Shown: positions 18,430-27,806, counted from the stretch's first letter. The stretch is 64,000 nucleotides of DNA from Magnetococcales bacterium WMHbin3 (GCA_002753185.1 PDZX01000003.1:1-64000), one strand, 5' to 3'. Program-made: numbers and translations. The notes: generated by a model from the letters alone, not told the origin.

Positions 18430-19620
18430 ATGAACGTTTCGAAATTTCAGGCGCGCGACATGCGCGAAGCGCTCCAGGTCGTCAAGGAGCAGTTGGGACC
18501 GGATGCGGTGATCTTGTCCACCCGGAGCGTCCGCGAGAAGGGCGGTCCTGGGATGGCCCTGGGGCGCACCCTGATCGAGGTGACGGCCTGTCCCAGCCCG
18601 GCGGCGACCGCTGCCGCCGGCGGGCGCTTTTCGGCGGTGGTGGACGACCCCATCGAGCGCCCCTCCCTGGAGAGCAGGCCCCGCGCCCCGGAACCCCGGC
18701 CCCGCGTCGAACGGAGCGCCCCGCCGCCGCCTCCCGTCGCCGCCCCTTCGGCCAGGGAGATCCCTGCGCCCAGGGAGAGCGAGGATGCGGCTCCGGAGTT
18801 GCCCATGGCCCTGGGAGAACTGCCTGCGGACTATCCGGTGCTGGGAGACGCCTCCGGCCTGGACGTGATCGGCAAGCGCCATTACGGCACCCTTCTGATG
18901 CATGGCGTCGAGGAGCCGATCGCCCGCAAGATCGCCATGATGGACCAGTCCGGCAAGGAACGCGGTCTGGATGTGGCCTTTACCCGCAGCTTGAAGTTCC
19001 GGGATCCCCTGGATGGCAAGTCGCGGGTCATCGTGCTGGTGGGACCGACCGGGGTGGGCAAGACCACCACCCTGGCCAAGCTGGCCGCCGATCTGATCCT
19101 CAACCGGCAGCGCTCGGTGGGGATGATCACCCTGGATACCTTCCGCGTCGGGGCCGTGGCCCAGTTGGAGACCTACGCCAAGCTGTTGCAGGTGCGGCTG
19201 GTGGTGGCGCGCACCCTGTCGGAGGTCAAGGCCGGTCTCCACTCCCTGAACCGCTGTGACTTCGTGTTGGTGGATACCGTCGGCTCCAGTCCCTACAATC
19301 GCCGTCAGGTCAACTCCACCGCCGGACTCCTGCCCATCATGGGAGACGACCGCGAGGTGATCCTGACCATGGCGGCCAATGTGCGCGAAACGGAACAGCA
19401 GGCGATCTACCGCCGCTTTTCCGTGCTCAAGCCCACGGGATTGATCTTCACCAAACTGGACGAGACCGTCACCTATGGCGGGATTTTGAACGTGGCCGTG
19501 CGTGCCGGCCTGCCCCTGACCATGTACACCGACGGTCAGAGGGTGCCGGAAAATCTCGGCTGGATGTCTCCAAAGACCATGGCGCGCTGGTTTCTCGAAG
19601 AGCGGGATCTGGATCAGTGA
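18430..19620 (+). CDS. flhF: Flagellar SRP-like GTPase FlhF
   Basis: 396 aa. FlhF sets flagellar position and number, typically at the cell pole. An N-terminal B domain (MNVSKFQARDMREALQVVKEQLGPDAVIL) is followed by a Pro-rich linker (residues about 60-125), an N domain, and the NG GTPase core. The core has P-loop GPTGVGKTTTLAKLA, TLDTFRVGAVAQLETYAK, the G3 motif DTVG (the usual form in FlhF), and TKLDE (G4). It sits between flhA and flhG, as in polar-flagellated species, and shares their operon. Confidence 0.95.
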   Translation: MNVSKFQARDMREALQVVKEQLGPDAVILSTRSVREKGGPGMALGRTLIEVTACPSPAATAAAGGRFSAVVDDPIERPSLESRPRAPEPRPRVERSAPPPPPVAAPSAREIPAPRESEDAAPELPMALGELPADYPVLGDASGLDVIGKRHYGTLLMHGVEEPIARKIAMMDQSGKERGLDVAFTRSLKFRDPLDGKSRVIVLVGPTGVGKTTTLAKLAADLILNRQRSVGMITLDTFRVGAVAQLETYAKLLQVRLVVARTLSEVKAGLHSLNRCDFVLVDTVGSSPYNRRQVNSTAGLLPIMGDDREVILTMAANVRETEQQAIYRRFSVLKPTGLIFTKLDETVTYGGILNVAVRAGLPLTMYTDGQRVPENLGWMSPKTMARWFLEERDLDQ

Positions 19621-19722
19621 TTTGGAATGAAAGTTGCTTCACCTATGCAATAGGAATCCACCTTTTTGATCCGTGCTTGCCGGGGATGCCCCATCACGGG
19701 GATGCGGCACAGCGGGGGTGAT

Positions 19723-20670
19723 ATGATCAAGGACCTGGACAATCAAGTCGCTACATTGAAGGAACTGGCCCGGCGCAAGGCGAGCGCCCAGACGGACGGT
19801 CCGTTGCCCGCGCCCAGCGCCCGCAACGAACTCTCCCAAAGGCGGGTGCCCCATACCCTCGCCATCACCAGCGGCAAGGGGGGAGTGGGCAAGACCCTGG
19901 TGACCGTCAATCTCGCCATCCAATACGCCCGCCAGGGGCTGAAGGTCCTGCTGATCGACGCCGACCTGGGGCTGGCCAACATCGACGTGGTGTTGGGCCT
20001 GCAGCAGCCGGACCATACCATCCAGGACGTGCTGGACGGGCGTCTGACCCTCGATCAGGTGGCGATGGCCGGACCGGAAGGGATCACCGTCCTGCCGGCG
20101 ACCTCCGGGGTCGCCGGACTCTCCGCCCTCACCGAGGAGCAGAAGCTGGTCCTGATGGATTGCATCGACAACTGGAACGCCGAGTTCGACGTGGTCCTGG
20201 TGGATACCGGGGCCGGGATTTCCGAAAACGTGCGCTTCTTCGTGCTGGCCGTGGAACGGATCATGATCGTCGCCACACCGGATCCCACCAGCGTCACCGA
20301 TGCCTACGCCCTGATGAAGGTCCTCTTCCTGAACCATCGCGCCTCCCAGTTCGACCTGGTGGTCAATCAGGTGCGCGACGAGAGCGAGGCCAAGGATGTC
20401 TACCGCACCCTCTCCCAGGTGGCGGACAAGTTCCTGAGCATCGGCATCAACTATGTCGGCTTCATCCCGGAGGACACCCTGCTGGCCCAGTCGGTGCGGC
20501 AGCAAAAGCCGGTTTCGGTCGCCCATCCCGACGCCGCCGTCTCCCGCTCCTTCGTCCGCCTCGCCGAGAGCCTGATGCGTCTGTGGCGGGAAAGGCGTCA
20601 GGAGGATGGCCGCATGATCTTTTTCTGGAGGAGGCTGCTGAAGGATTCCGGGCAGCGGGAAACCTCATGA
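19723..20670 (+). CDS. flhG: Flagellar number regulator, MinD-like ATPase
   Basis: 315 aa. This is a MinD/ParA-type ATPase (FlhG, also called FleN or YlxH) that limits flagellar number with FlhF. The deviant Walker A is SGKGGVGKTLVTVNLA, with LLIDADLGLANIDVVLGL, the Walker B-like VVLVDTGAGIS, and a VNQVRDESEA segment. An N-terminal DNQVATLKELARRK helix resembles the DQAxxLR motif that contacts FlhF. The start at 19723 follows GGGGGTG; the frame extends upstream without a better site. The stop overlaps the fliA start by ATGA. Confidence 0.95.
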   Translation: MIKDLDNQVATLKELARRKASAQTDGPLPAPSARNELSQRRVPHTLAITSGKGGVGKTLVTVNLAIQYARQGLKVLLIDADLGLANIDVVLGLQQPDHTIQDVLDGRLTLDQVAMAGPEGITVLPATSGVAGLSALTEEQKLVLMDCIDNWNAEFDVVLVDTGAGISENVRFFVLAVERIMIVATPDPTSVTDAYALMKVLFLNHRASQFDLVVNQVRDESEAKDVYRTLSQVADKFLSIGINYVGFIPEDTLLAQSVRQQKPVSVAHPDAAVSRSFVRLAESLMRLWRERRQEDGRMIFFWRRLLKDSGQRETS

Positions 20671-21464
20671 TCGGCGGGGCCGCCGTGGCCGACAAGGCAG
20701 AGCACCACAAGAGTGCCCCGGACAAGGATCAGGGCAGCCTCTGGGAGGGGATGACCCGCGATGAGGTGATCCTGAAATACGCCCCGATCGTCAAATACGT
20801 GGCCAACCGGATCTCCCTGAAACTGCCCCAGTCGGTGGAGATCGACGACCTGATCCAGGTGGGAATCCTTGGGCTGATCGATGCCATCGCCAAATTCGAT
20901 CCCCATCGGGGCATCAAGTTTCAAACCTATGCCGAATTCCGCGTGCGCGGGGCCATCCTGGACGAACTGCGCTCCATGGACTGGGTTCCCCGCGCCGTCC
21001 GGCAAACCGCCACCCATATTCAGGATGCCTACCTGATGCTGGAAGGGGTGCATGGCAAGGCCGTGGAAGACGAGGAGGTCGCCTCGCATCTGGGGATGAC
21101 GCTGAACGAATTTTATCGTAACCTGGATGCCGTGCGCGGGATCTCCATCCTCTCTTTTGACGATCTGCGCCCCTCCATGGAGGAAGAGGATTGGGACGTC
21201 ATGGAGATGCTGGCCGACCCGGGCGTCGTGGACCCGGTGGACAGCATCGGATTGAGCCAGTTGCGGCTGTCGTTGTCGGAGGCGATCACGGCGTTGCCGG
21301 AAAAGGAACGCCTGGTGGTGAGCCTGTATTATTTCGAGGAGTTGACGATGAGTGAAATCGGAGAGGTGCTCGGCTTGACCGAATCGCGCATCTCCCAATT
21401 GCACAGTAAGGCCGCCATGCGCATGCGGGCCAAAATGCGTCGGGTATTGGGGAGACTCACATGA
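20667..21464 (+). CDS. fliA: RNA polymerase sigma factor for flagellar operons (sigma-28)
   Basis: 265 aa. Region 2 reads KYAPIVKYVANRI, EIDDLIQVGILGLIDAIAKFD and FQTYAEFRVRGAILDELRSMDWVPR, the FliA form. Region 3 follows, and region 4 ends with LTMSEIGEVLGLTESRISQLHSKA. It should direct late flagellar and chemotaxis genes. It overlaps flhG (ATGA) and the next gene (ATGA), so translation of all three is probably coupled. I did not find a convincing sigma-28 promoter elsewhere in the window. Confidence 0.96.
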   Translation: MIGGAAVADKAEHHKSAPDKDQGSLWEGMTRDEVILKYAPIVKYVANRISLKLPQSVEIDDLIQVGILGLIDAIAKFDPHRGIKFQTYAEFRVRGAILDELRSMDWVPRAVRQTATHIQDAYLMLEGVHGKAVEDEEVASHLGMTLNEFYRNLDAVRGISILSFDDLRPSMEEEDWDVMEMLADPGVVDPVDSIGLSQLRLSLSEAITALPEKERLVVSLYYFEELTMSEIGEVLGLTESRISQLHSKAAMRMRAKMRRVLGRLT

Positions 21465-21940
21465 ATATCTGGAATCTGATGGTGGTGGTCTGTTTCGGGA
21501 CGCTCTACCTGGCGTTGACGCTGGTCTTTCTGCAGATTCAAAAGCTGCGGGAAGAACTGAAACTGTCACGCGCGGAACCAGAAGTGGAATCGCTGGATCC
21601 CACCGAGTACATGAGCATGATCCGGCGTGAGATCGCGGCCTTCGAGGAGCGCTTCGAATCGGCCATCTCCGCCATACCGGAACAATTGCGCAAGGATTTG
21701 CAGGGCATCCAGGCCGACTTGCGGTTTCTGTCCCGGCCGATGGCCGGTGGGACCATGGGCAAGATGAGCGATGTCATGGTCGGCGGCGGTGGCTCGAACA
21801 TGTCGGATGCCTACCGGGAAGCCCGGCTGTTGCTGGCCAACGGCGTGGACGAGGAACGGGTCATCAACGAAACCGGTCTGGCGGTCGAGGAGGTCAGCCT
21901 CTTGAAGCGTCTCGGCAGGAATCCGGACGATTTTTCCTGA
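21461..21940 (+). CDS. Membrane-anchored DUF2802-like protein of the flagellar operon
   Basis: 159 aa. An N-terminal transmembrane helix (VVVCFGTLYLALTLVFL) is followed by a charged coiled-coil-like region (EEFEERFESAISAIPEQLRKDL type). The conserved C-terminal block YREARLLLANGVDEERVINETGLAVEEVSLLKRLG matches the small DUF2802 proteins found near flhF-flhG-fliA in pseudomonads. The block is helix-turn-helix-like in pattern, but the protein is membrane-tethered, so its role is unclear. It is coupled to fliA by ATGA. Confidence 0.75.
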   Translation: MNIWNLMVVVCFGTLYLALTLVFLQIQKLREELKLSRAEPEVESLDPTEYMSMIRREIAAFEERFESAISAIPEQLRKDLQGIQADLRFLSRPMAGGTMGKMSDVMVGGGGSNMSDAYREARLLLANGVDEERVINETGLAVEEVSLLKRLGRNPDDFS

Positions 21941-21964
21941 TACACCACAGGGCGCGGGGTGGCC

Positions 21965-22993
21965 ATGATCGTTTCCGGTGTGCTGAACGGACCCGTCGAT
22001 CCCACCGCCCCCACCCCGACGCCCGCTTCCCCCCCCCCATTGACCGAGGGCAGAGTGCTGGAGGGTCGCATCAGCCAGACCTCCCCGGACGGTCAAGGCG
22101 TCGTAAGATTTCCCAATGGCAGTGGTTTTACTTTCACCGGCGGACAGGCCTTGCGTGTCGGCGATCAGGTGACGCTCGAGGTGATGCGCCTGGTCCCGGA
22201 GGTGACCTTGCGTCTGCTCTCCAGCGACTCGGCGGCTGCGGCCTCCCTGGCGCGGTCGGCGTCGCGCGGCCTGATGCGGGCGCCGGATCTGTTGCAGTCG
22301 CTGTTGCGTTCCTCCCCACTGCTGGCCGAGGTGGCGCGCGAGGCGTTGCCCGATCTTTCGTTCAAGGGGCTGATGAAGGGGGATATGACCCGTCTGGCGC
22401 GTTTGCTGGAGAATCACGATCCCCGTGAGGTGGCGCGCTCGGTGGCGCGGTTGCGGCAGGCGGCGGCGGATCTGGAGGCAACCCCCGCGCGCGCCGGCCA
22501 GGCGGATGCGGCGGAATCGGGCAGCGCGCGCTCCGGGTTGCGCATGCTGGGGGACGCCCTGGCGATGCAGCATCTCCTGCCGCAGGTGGCCACGCCGGAG
22601 GATGGTTCGGTGTTGCTGGGGTATCGCCTGTTCTGGATGCACGAGGGCGGAGTGGGCGAGGCGATCTGGCGCGAGGAGAAGGAAAAGGAACGCGGGCGCA
22701 AATCCGCCAAGGAGAGGCTGCATTCGGTTCTGCTTTCCTTGCACATGACCCGGCTGGGGATGGTGCAGGCACGCCTGGCGTATGGGGAGGGGTTGTTGCG
22801 GGTGGCCATCGCGGCGCGCGACGAGGCCGCCTTGACCGAGTTGCGCGCCGGCATCGGCGATCTGCGCCGCGCCATGATCGCCGCCGAGGTGCCTCTGCAC
22901 TCCCTGGATCTGGCCAAACTGCCGGAAACGGAAATGCGCGCCGAACGCGCCCGCGCCCTGGGGTTGGGCAGCGGCTTCGACGCGGAGATCTGA
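21965..22993 (+). CDS. FliK-like hook-length control C-terminal domain protein
   Basis: 342 aa. It has a Pro/Thr-rich N-terminus, then a small beta-rich domain (GRVLEGRISQ... VRFPNGSGFTF... LRVGDQVTLEV). A helical middle contains many Arg and Ala. The C-terminal part (HMTRLGMVQARLAYGEGLLRVAIAARD, then an LRAGIGDLRRAM-type helix) is patterned like the FliK C-terminal domain that switches export specificity. It is shorter than typical FliK and could be a paralogue. The ATG at 21965 with GGGGTGG upstream is preferred to GTG 21959. It is the last gene of the flagellar run. Confidence 0.6.
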   Translation: MIVSGVLNGPVDPTAPTPTPASPPPLTEGRVLEGRISQTSPDGQGVVRFPNGSGFTFTGGQALRVGDQVTLEVMRLVPEVTLRLLSSDSAAAASLARSASRGLMRAPDLLQSLLRSSPLLAEVAREALPDLSFKGLMKGDMTRLARLLENHDPREVARSVARLRQAAADLEATPARAGQADAAESGSARSGLRMLGDALAMQHLLPQVATPEDGSVLLGYRLFWMHEGGVGEAIWREEKEKERGRKSAKERLHSVLLSLHMTRLGMVQARLAYGEGLLRVAIAARDEAALTELRAGIGDLRRAMIAAEVPLHSLDLAKLPETEMRAERARALGLGSGFDAEI

Positions 22994-23039
22994 AGCGTTC
23001 TGGCGCGCGCCGGGGCGTATCATGTGAATCGCAATTCAA

Positions 23040-23059
23040 TTTCTTGATATTACAAGAAA
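23040..23059. promoter_or_regulatory. Inverted repeat upstream of K+ channel gene
   Basis: TTTCTTG and CAAGAAA form perfect 7-bp arms around a 6-bp A/T spacer, 80 bp before the channel start. The size and AT-rich centre suit a dimeric regulator's operator. No -35/-10 pair is clear around it. Confidence 0.4.
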
Positions 23060-23138
23060 GAACCGTGCGTCCCTCAACTCGGACGTGATATGCTGTCGGC
23101 CCGATTTTCATCCCTATCCTACGTGGCGGCGGACGCGC

Positions 23139-25160
23139 ATGAGTGCATGGAGTATGCGGTTGCGGGGCGCCAGGCGGCGCTTTTATGGGTACATGGAAGA
23201 GCCTGGCTCTCCTTACCGGATTTATTATCATTACGCCATGATCGTGCTGGTGTGCGTCTCGATCTGGCTGTTGGTGATGGAGGTGCAGAGCGTCGGCACG
23301 CCACTGCAGGGCAGCTTCACGCTCCTTGGCGACCTGGTGACCGCTTTGTTCACGGTGGAATACCTGCTGCGCTGGTGGATCAATACCTCCCTGGTCGAGG
23401 ATTACCGCGCCGCCGTTGCGGAATACCATCGCAGCCATTACCAGGACAAGCGCCCCGTCGAGATCCTGCATGCCCTCTCCTTCGCCCTGCGCAACAAGTT
23501 GCGCTGGATGTTGCGACCGTTGTCCCTGGTGGATCTGGTGGCGATCCTGCCGTTGTTGCCATCTTTTCATCTCATGCGGGTGTTGCATCTACTGAAGTTG
23601 TTTCGTTACTCGCGGCGGGTCAGTTTCTTTTCCAACATCATCGGCGAACGCAGTTACGAGATGGTCTCCCTGCTTTATGCGGCGATCACCATCTGGGGCA
23701 TGACCGCGGTGGCCTTCTTCGTCGTGGAGCATAGGATCAATGAACGTGTGCAGGATCTCGGCGATGCGCTCTATTGGACCATCATCACCATCACCACGGT
23801 CGGCTATGGGGATATCACGCCGGTAACCGATACGGGCCGCTTCATCGCCTCGCTGGGGGTGCTGATGGGCATGGCGGTGACCGTCATGCTGACTTCGCTC
23901 ATCGTTTCGGTATTCACGGATCGCGTATTCAACCTCAAGGAGTACCACATGGAGCAAAAGATCGCCCGGTTGCAGAATCACTTTATCGTATGCGGTCTGC
24001 AGGCCCTGGGGCAGTTCACCTGTCAGAGCCTGGTCTCGGAAAATCGGAATTTCATCGCCATCGACACCGATCAGGAGCGGGTGGACGCCGCCCTGGCCGA
24101 AGGGTGGATCGCCATTCGCGGCGACGTCAACGACGCCCGGACCTGGGAACGGGCGCGCCTCTCCAGCGCCGCCGGGGTGATCAGCACCATCCTCAACGAG
24201 GCGACCAATGTCTACATCATCATGATGGCGCGCGAGATCAACCCCAAATGTTTCGTGGTGGCCTGCGGCAATCAGTCGAACTCGGAGCAGCGCCTGCTGC
24301 GCATCGGCGCGGATCGGGTGGTCTCCCCCTATCAGAACGCCGGACAGCACCTGGCACAGACCGCCATCCGTCCCAATGCCCTCCAGTTTCTCAACCTCGC
24401 CCTCAACCAGGGGTATGCCGACCTGGTGGCGGAGGAGATCGTCATCACCCCTGGCGCGGTGTTCGACTTCACCCTGTTGCGCGACTCCCGGTTGCGGGAG
24501 GAGTACAACGCCTACGTGGTGGGGATTCTGTCGCAGGGGGTGAAGATGCTGCATACCCCGCCGCCGGATTACCGCCTGATCGCCGGGGATGTGCTGATCT
24601 GCCTCGGTCACAAGCTGGATCTGGAACGCCTGAAGCGGGCCGCCTGCCAGATTGCCATCGACAATGTCATGGACAAGCTGGAAATGGCCCAGATCTGGGT
24701 GGGACCCAACTCCTCCCTGATCGGCGTCCAACTCGAGGACGCCGAATTCCGTTCCCACTACCGGGTGCAGTTGGTGGGGATGGTGCATGAGCGCAAGGTG
24801 GTGTTCAAGCTGGATCCGAAGGCGCGTTTCACTTCCGGGGATGTGCTGATTTGTCTGGGGTTTCGGGATCAGCTCGACATCATGCGCCAGCAGGTGGGGG
24901 ATTTCGCCCAGACCCCCATGAACTACCTCAATCTGGAACTGGAGCGTATTCATGTGCCCATGCGTTCCTTTCTGCGGGGCAAGAGCCTGCGCAACGCCAT
25001 GCTGCGCAGCAATTTCGCCTGCACGGTGGTGGCGGTGCAGCCTACCGGCGGGGACTTGAGTCTCAACCCGATGCCCGATTACCGGTTCGCCGGCGACGAG
25101 GAGATCTTGTGTTTGGGGAGCCGCGCCGATCTGGATCGCTTGAAGGGGGTCATCGGGTGA
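23139..25160 (+). CDS. Voltage-gated-like K+ channel with RCK/TrkA regulatory domains
   Basis: 673 aa. The first 270 residues hold six membrane segments, with a voltage-sensor-like basic helix (LHLLKLFRYSRR) and the K+ selectivity filter TTVGYGD. A TrkA-N/RCK Rossmann domain follows (HFIVCGLQALGQFTCQSL...), in which the usual GxGxxG is altered to GLQALG. Three TrkA-C-like modules follow, each ending in a GDVLICLG or EEILCLG strand. The start at 23139 is uncertain, with GTG 23085 and ATG 23154 possible. The gene lies 4 bp before xseA. It probably controls K+ flux in response to a ligand; the altered Rossmann motif suggests the ligand may not be NAD(H). Confidence 0.85.
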   Translation: MSAWSMRLRGARRRFYGYMEEPGSPYRIYYHYAMIVLVCVSIWLLVMEVQSVGTPLQGSFTLLGDLVTALFTVEYLLRWWINTSLVEDYRAAVAEYHRSHYQDKRPVEILHALSFALRNKLRWMLRPLSLVDLVAILPLLPSFHLMRVLHLLKLFRYSRRVSFFSNIIGERSYEMVSLLYAAITIWGMTAVAFFVVEHRINERVQDLGDALYWTIITITTVGYGDITPVTDTGRFIASLGVLMGMAVTVMLTSLIVSVFTDRVFNLKEYHMEQKIARLQNHFIVCGLQALGQFTCQSLVSENRNFIAIDTDQERVDAALAEGWIAIRGDVNDARTWERARLSSAAGVISTILNEATNVYIIMMAREINPKCFVVACGNQSNSEQRLLRIGADRVVSPYQNAGQHLAQTAIRPNALQFLNLALNQGYADLVAEEIVITPGAVFDFTLLRDSRLREEYNAYVVGILSQGVKMLHTPPPDYRLIAGDVLICLGHKLDLERLKRAACQIAIDNVMDKLEMAQIWVGPNSSLIGVQLEDAEFRSHYRVQLVGMVHERKVVFKLDPKARFTSGDVLICLGFRDQLDIMRQQVGDFAQTPMNYLNLELERIHVPMRSFLRGKSLRNAMLRSNFACTVVAVQPTGGDLSLNPMPDYRFAGDEEILCLGSRADLDRLKGVIG

Positions 25161-25164
25161 TGCC

Positions 25165-26493
25165 ATGATCGATTTTGGCGACTGCCTGACCGTCACCCGG
25201 CTCAACGAGGCGATCCGGGATATGGTGGAGAACGGTTTTCCCTATCTCCAGGTGCGTGGCGAGGTGGCGGACTGGAAGGTCCATCCGTCGGGTCATATTT
25301 ATTTCGTGCTCATGGATGCCGGATCGCGCATCCGGGCGGTGATCTGGCGGGGCAACCGTCTGCGCATTCCCAATCTGCCCAAGGGCGGGGAAGCGGTGGT
25401 GGTCACCGGGCGCATCGCCCTGTATGTCCCGCGTGGGGAGTATCAACTGATCGTCGAGGGGTTGCGGCTGGAGGGGGCCGGCGGCGAACGGGAGCGGATG
25501 CTCGCCCTGCATGCCAAACTTGGCGCCGAGGGGTTGTTCGATCCCGCCCGCAAGCGCCGGCTCCCCATGCTGCCCGCCGCCGTCGGGGTGGTTACTTCGG
25601 CATCTGGGGCCGCCATTCACGACATCACTCGCACCCTTGAGCGTCGTTTCACCAATTTTCATCTCATTCTCGCGCATGCCCGCGTGCAGGGGGAGGGGGC
25701 GGCGGAAGAGATCGTCCGCGCCCTGACCCTGCTGATCCGCGATGGCCGCGCGGAGGTGATCCTGTGCGGTCGTGGCGGCGGTTCCGCCGAGGATCTGTCC
25801 GCGTTCAACCACGAGAGCGTGGTACGGGCCATTGCCACCTCTCCCATTCCGGTGATCTCTGCAATCGGTCATGAAATCGATGTCACCCTGGCGGATCTGG
25901 CGGCGGACGCCCGCGCCTCCACCCCATCCGTGGCCGCCGAGTTGGCCATGCCGGAGAAAGCCGTGTTGCTGGCCAGGCTCGATGCCCTGCGGGCACGTCT
26001 GCTCCGGGTGGCGACCGTCGGGTTGACCCGCCGCGCCGAGCGCCTGAAAGTGTCGCAAGGACGCCTGCTCCATCCCGGACGCCGCATCGAGCACGCCCGT
26101 TTGCGTTGCGACGAACTGGAGCAGCGCCTGCATCTGGCCGTGCGCGCTTTGCTGCAACGACGCCGACAGACCGCTCTCCACCTGACGACCCGCCTGAATG
26201 GCTGGCCGGCCAATCGTCAGTTGGCTTTGCACGCCGCCCGTCTGGAACGCGCCCAGGGTCGCTTGACGGACCTTGTGAATACGCGTCTGGCCAGCCAGTG
26301 GGAAAAGCTGCGTCTTTTGCAAGTGCGTCTGGAGGCCATTTCGCCAGTTCAGGTGCTGGCACGCGGCTATGCCCTGGTGTGGGATGATCAGGGCCGCATT
26401 CTCCGATCTCCCACCCTGACCCACCCCGGCGCCACCTTGCGCGTGCGCCTGGCCGAGGGGGAGATGAGCGTGACGGTGACGGAGATTGCGTGA
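25165..26493 (+). CDS. xseA: Exodeoxyribonuclease VII large subunit
   Basis: 442 aa. With XseB it degrades single-stranded DNA. An N-terminal OB fold (LTVTRLNEAIRDMVENGFPYLQVRGEV, GHIYFVLMD) precedes the catalytic core: VGVVTSASGAAIHDI, ILCGRGGGSAEDLSAFN, and PVISAIGHEIDVTLADLAADARASTPSVAAEL. A long coiled-coil region and the C-terminal ARGYALVWD block close the protein. The xseB partner is 29 kb away at 55276. The start lies 4 bp after the K+ channel stop. Confidence 0.96.
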   Translation: MIDFGDCLTVTRLNEAIRDMVENGFPYLQVRGEVADWKVHPSGHIYFVLMDAGSRIRAVIWRGNRLRIPNLPKGGEAVVVTGRIALYVPRGEYQLIVEGLRLEGAGGERERMLALHAKLGAEGLFDPARKRRLPMLPAAVGVVTSASGAAIHDITRTLERRFTNFHLILAHARVQGEGAAEEIVRALTLLIRDGRAEVILCGRGGGSAEDLSAFNHESVVRAIATSPIPVISAIGHEIDVTLADLAADARASTPSVAAELAMPEKAVLLARLDALRARLLRVATVGLTRRAERLKVSQGRLLHPGRRIEHARLRCDELEQRLHLAVRALLQRRRQTALHLTTRLNGWPANRQLALHAARLERAQGRLTDLVNTRLASQWEKLRLLQVRLEAISPVQVLARGYALVWDDQGRILRSPTLTHPGATLRVRLAEGEMSVTVTEIA

Positions 26494-26544
26494 ACCCGTG
26501 TCGCCTCTTAAGGATGCCGGTTCGACCATGCGAGGAGGACGATA

Positions 26545-27483
26545 ATGGCAATGGAGGGAGACAAGGAAAAACGCCAGAACGATCAGTTCGATGTGCCCTG
26601 GAAGGAGATCGTCGAGAGTTATTTCAGAGATTTTCTTGTTTTTTTTCTGCCAGATGCGCATAATGACATCGACTGGGAACGGGGATACGAGTTTCTCGAC
26701 ACCGAACTGGCCCGCATCACCCGTGAAGCCGAGATCGGCGACCGGCGCATGGACAAATTGGTAAAAGTGTGGAGGCGCGACGGCAACGAGAACTGGGTGC
26801 TGATCCATATCGAGATCCAGGGCGATCGGAAAGCGAATTTTGCTGAAGGGATGTTTGTTTATCAGTACCGGGCGTTCGACCTCTACCAAAAGCTGGTGGT
26901 GGGATTGGCGGTTCTGGCGGACGAGAGCGTCCAGTGGCGGCCCGAGGCGTTCCAGTACGAATTGTGGGGAACGCGCCTGAATTATCGGTTCACGGCAGTC
27001 AAACTGATGGACTTCGTCGAAGCGGATTTGTTGGACTCCACCAATCCGTTCGCCATTGTGACCCTGGCGTACTGGCACGCCAAAAAAACCCGGCAGCGGA
27101 TGGATGAGCGCCTGGAAGTCAAATCGCGCATGATCCGCAACCTCTACCAGAGTGGTTTTACCCGCCAACAGGTGATCGACCTGTTTCGCTTCATCGACTG
27201 GGTGCTGCATTTGCCCAAAGAACTGGATGCCCGGCTGCGGGAAGAGATCTTCGCCTTCGAGGAGAGCCAAAAAATGCCATACATGTCTAGTATTGAGCGA
27301 ATGGGAATGGAAAAGGGCCTGCAGCAAGGCAAAGCGGAAACCCTGCTTTTGTTGCTCCAAGAGCGTTTCGGTTCGGTCCCGGAGTCGATCCAACAAAAGG
27401 TCGGCTCCGCCAGTTTGGAAGATCTGACTGCCTGGATCACGAGAATTTTCAAGGCCGATTCATTGCAGACCGTCTTTCGATGA
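26545..27483 (+). CDS. Rpn/PDDEXK-family nuclease-like protein with DUF4351 C-terminus
   Basis: 312 aa. It belongs to the family often annotated as PD-(D/E)XK nuclease family transposase (RpnA-like). N-terminal FDVPWKEIVESYFRDFLVFF and DIDWERGYEFLDTEL precede the active-site pattern: Asp70 in RRMDKLVKV, and Glu90 and Gln92 in IHIEIQ. The C-terminal 60 residues (LLLLQERFGSVPE... LTAWITRIFKADSLQTVF) are the DUF4351-type tail. GAGGAGG precedes the ATG. RpnA proteins nick DNA and promote RecA-independent recombination; activity here is inferred. Decayed relatives lie at 4114-4197 and 45483-45839. Confidence 0.85.
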   Translation: MAMEGDKEKRQNDQFDVPWKEIVESYFRDFLVFFLPDAHNDIDWERGYEFLDTELARITREAEIGDRRMDKLVKVWRRDGNENWVLIHIEIQGDRKANFAEGMFVYQYRAFDLYQKLVVGLAVLADESVQWRPEAFQYELWGTRLNYRFTAVKLMDFVEADLLDSTNPFAIVTLAYWHAKKTRQRMDERLEVKSRMIRNLYQSGFTRQQVIDLFRFIDWVLHLPKELDARLREEIFAFEESQKMPYMSSIERMGMEKGLQQGKAETLLLLLQERFGSVPESIQQKVGSASLEDLTAWITRIFKADSLQTVFR

Positions 27484-27520
27484 AGCCTGCCGGAATTCCT
27501 GGCAAACAGGACCAGACCTC

Positions 27521-27775
27521 ATGACGCGTGTCAGGGCTGCCGGGTTCACCGACAGTCAGGCCGAGGAGGTGGTTTCCGCTTTGCGCGAGGTGCGCGATTC
27601 CCGCCTCGAGGAAATGGCCACCAAAGGAGACATCAAGGAAGTAACCTTGGAAATCGAAAAAGTTCGCCGTGAGATCGCCGAAGCCAAAGCCGAGACCATC
27701 AAATGGATGTTCGGCGTGGCCGTCGGGCAGGCGCTGTTCATTCTCACCATTTTCAAGATGTTCTCCGGACGTTGA
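27521..27775 (+). CDS. Small coiled-coil, membrane-anchored DUF1640-like protein
   Basis: 84 aa. FTDSQAEEVVSALREV resembles the start of DUF1640/CCDC90-type proteins. It is followed by a MATKGDIKEVTLEIEKVRREIAEAK coiled coil and one C-terminal membrane helix (MFGVAVGQALFILTIFKMF). The usual first 12 or so residues (MATITFDT-like, present in the copy at 36793-37032) are missing, so it may be truncated at the 5' end. No good ribosome binding site is visible. It lies 37 bp after the Rpn-like gene. Function unknown. Confidence 0.6.
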   Translation: MTRVRAAGFTDSQAEEVVSALREVRDSRLEEMATKGDIKEVTLEIEKVRREIAEAKAETIKWMFGVAVGQALFILTIFKMFSGR

Positions 27776-27806
27776 GAAATTTCAATTCCCCTTCGGGACC
27801 CCGGCC

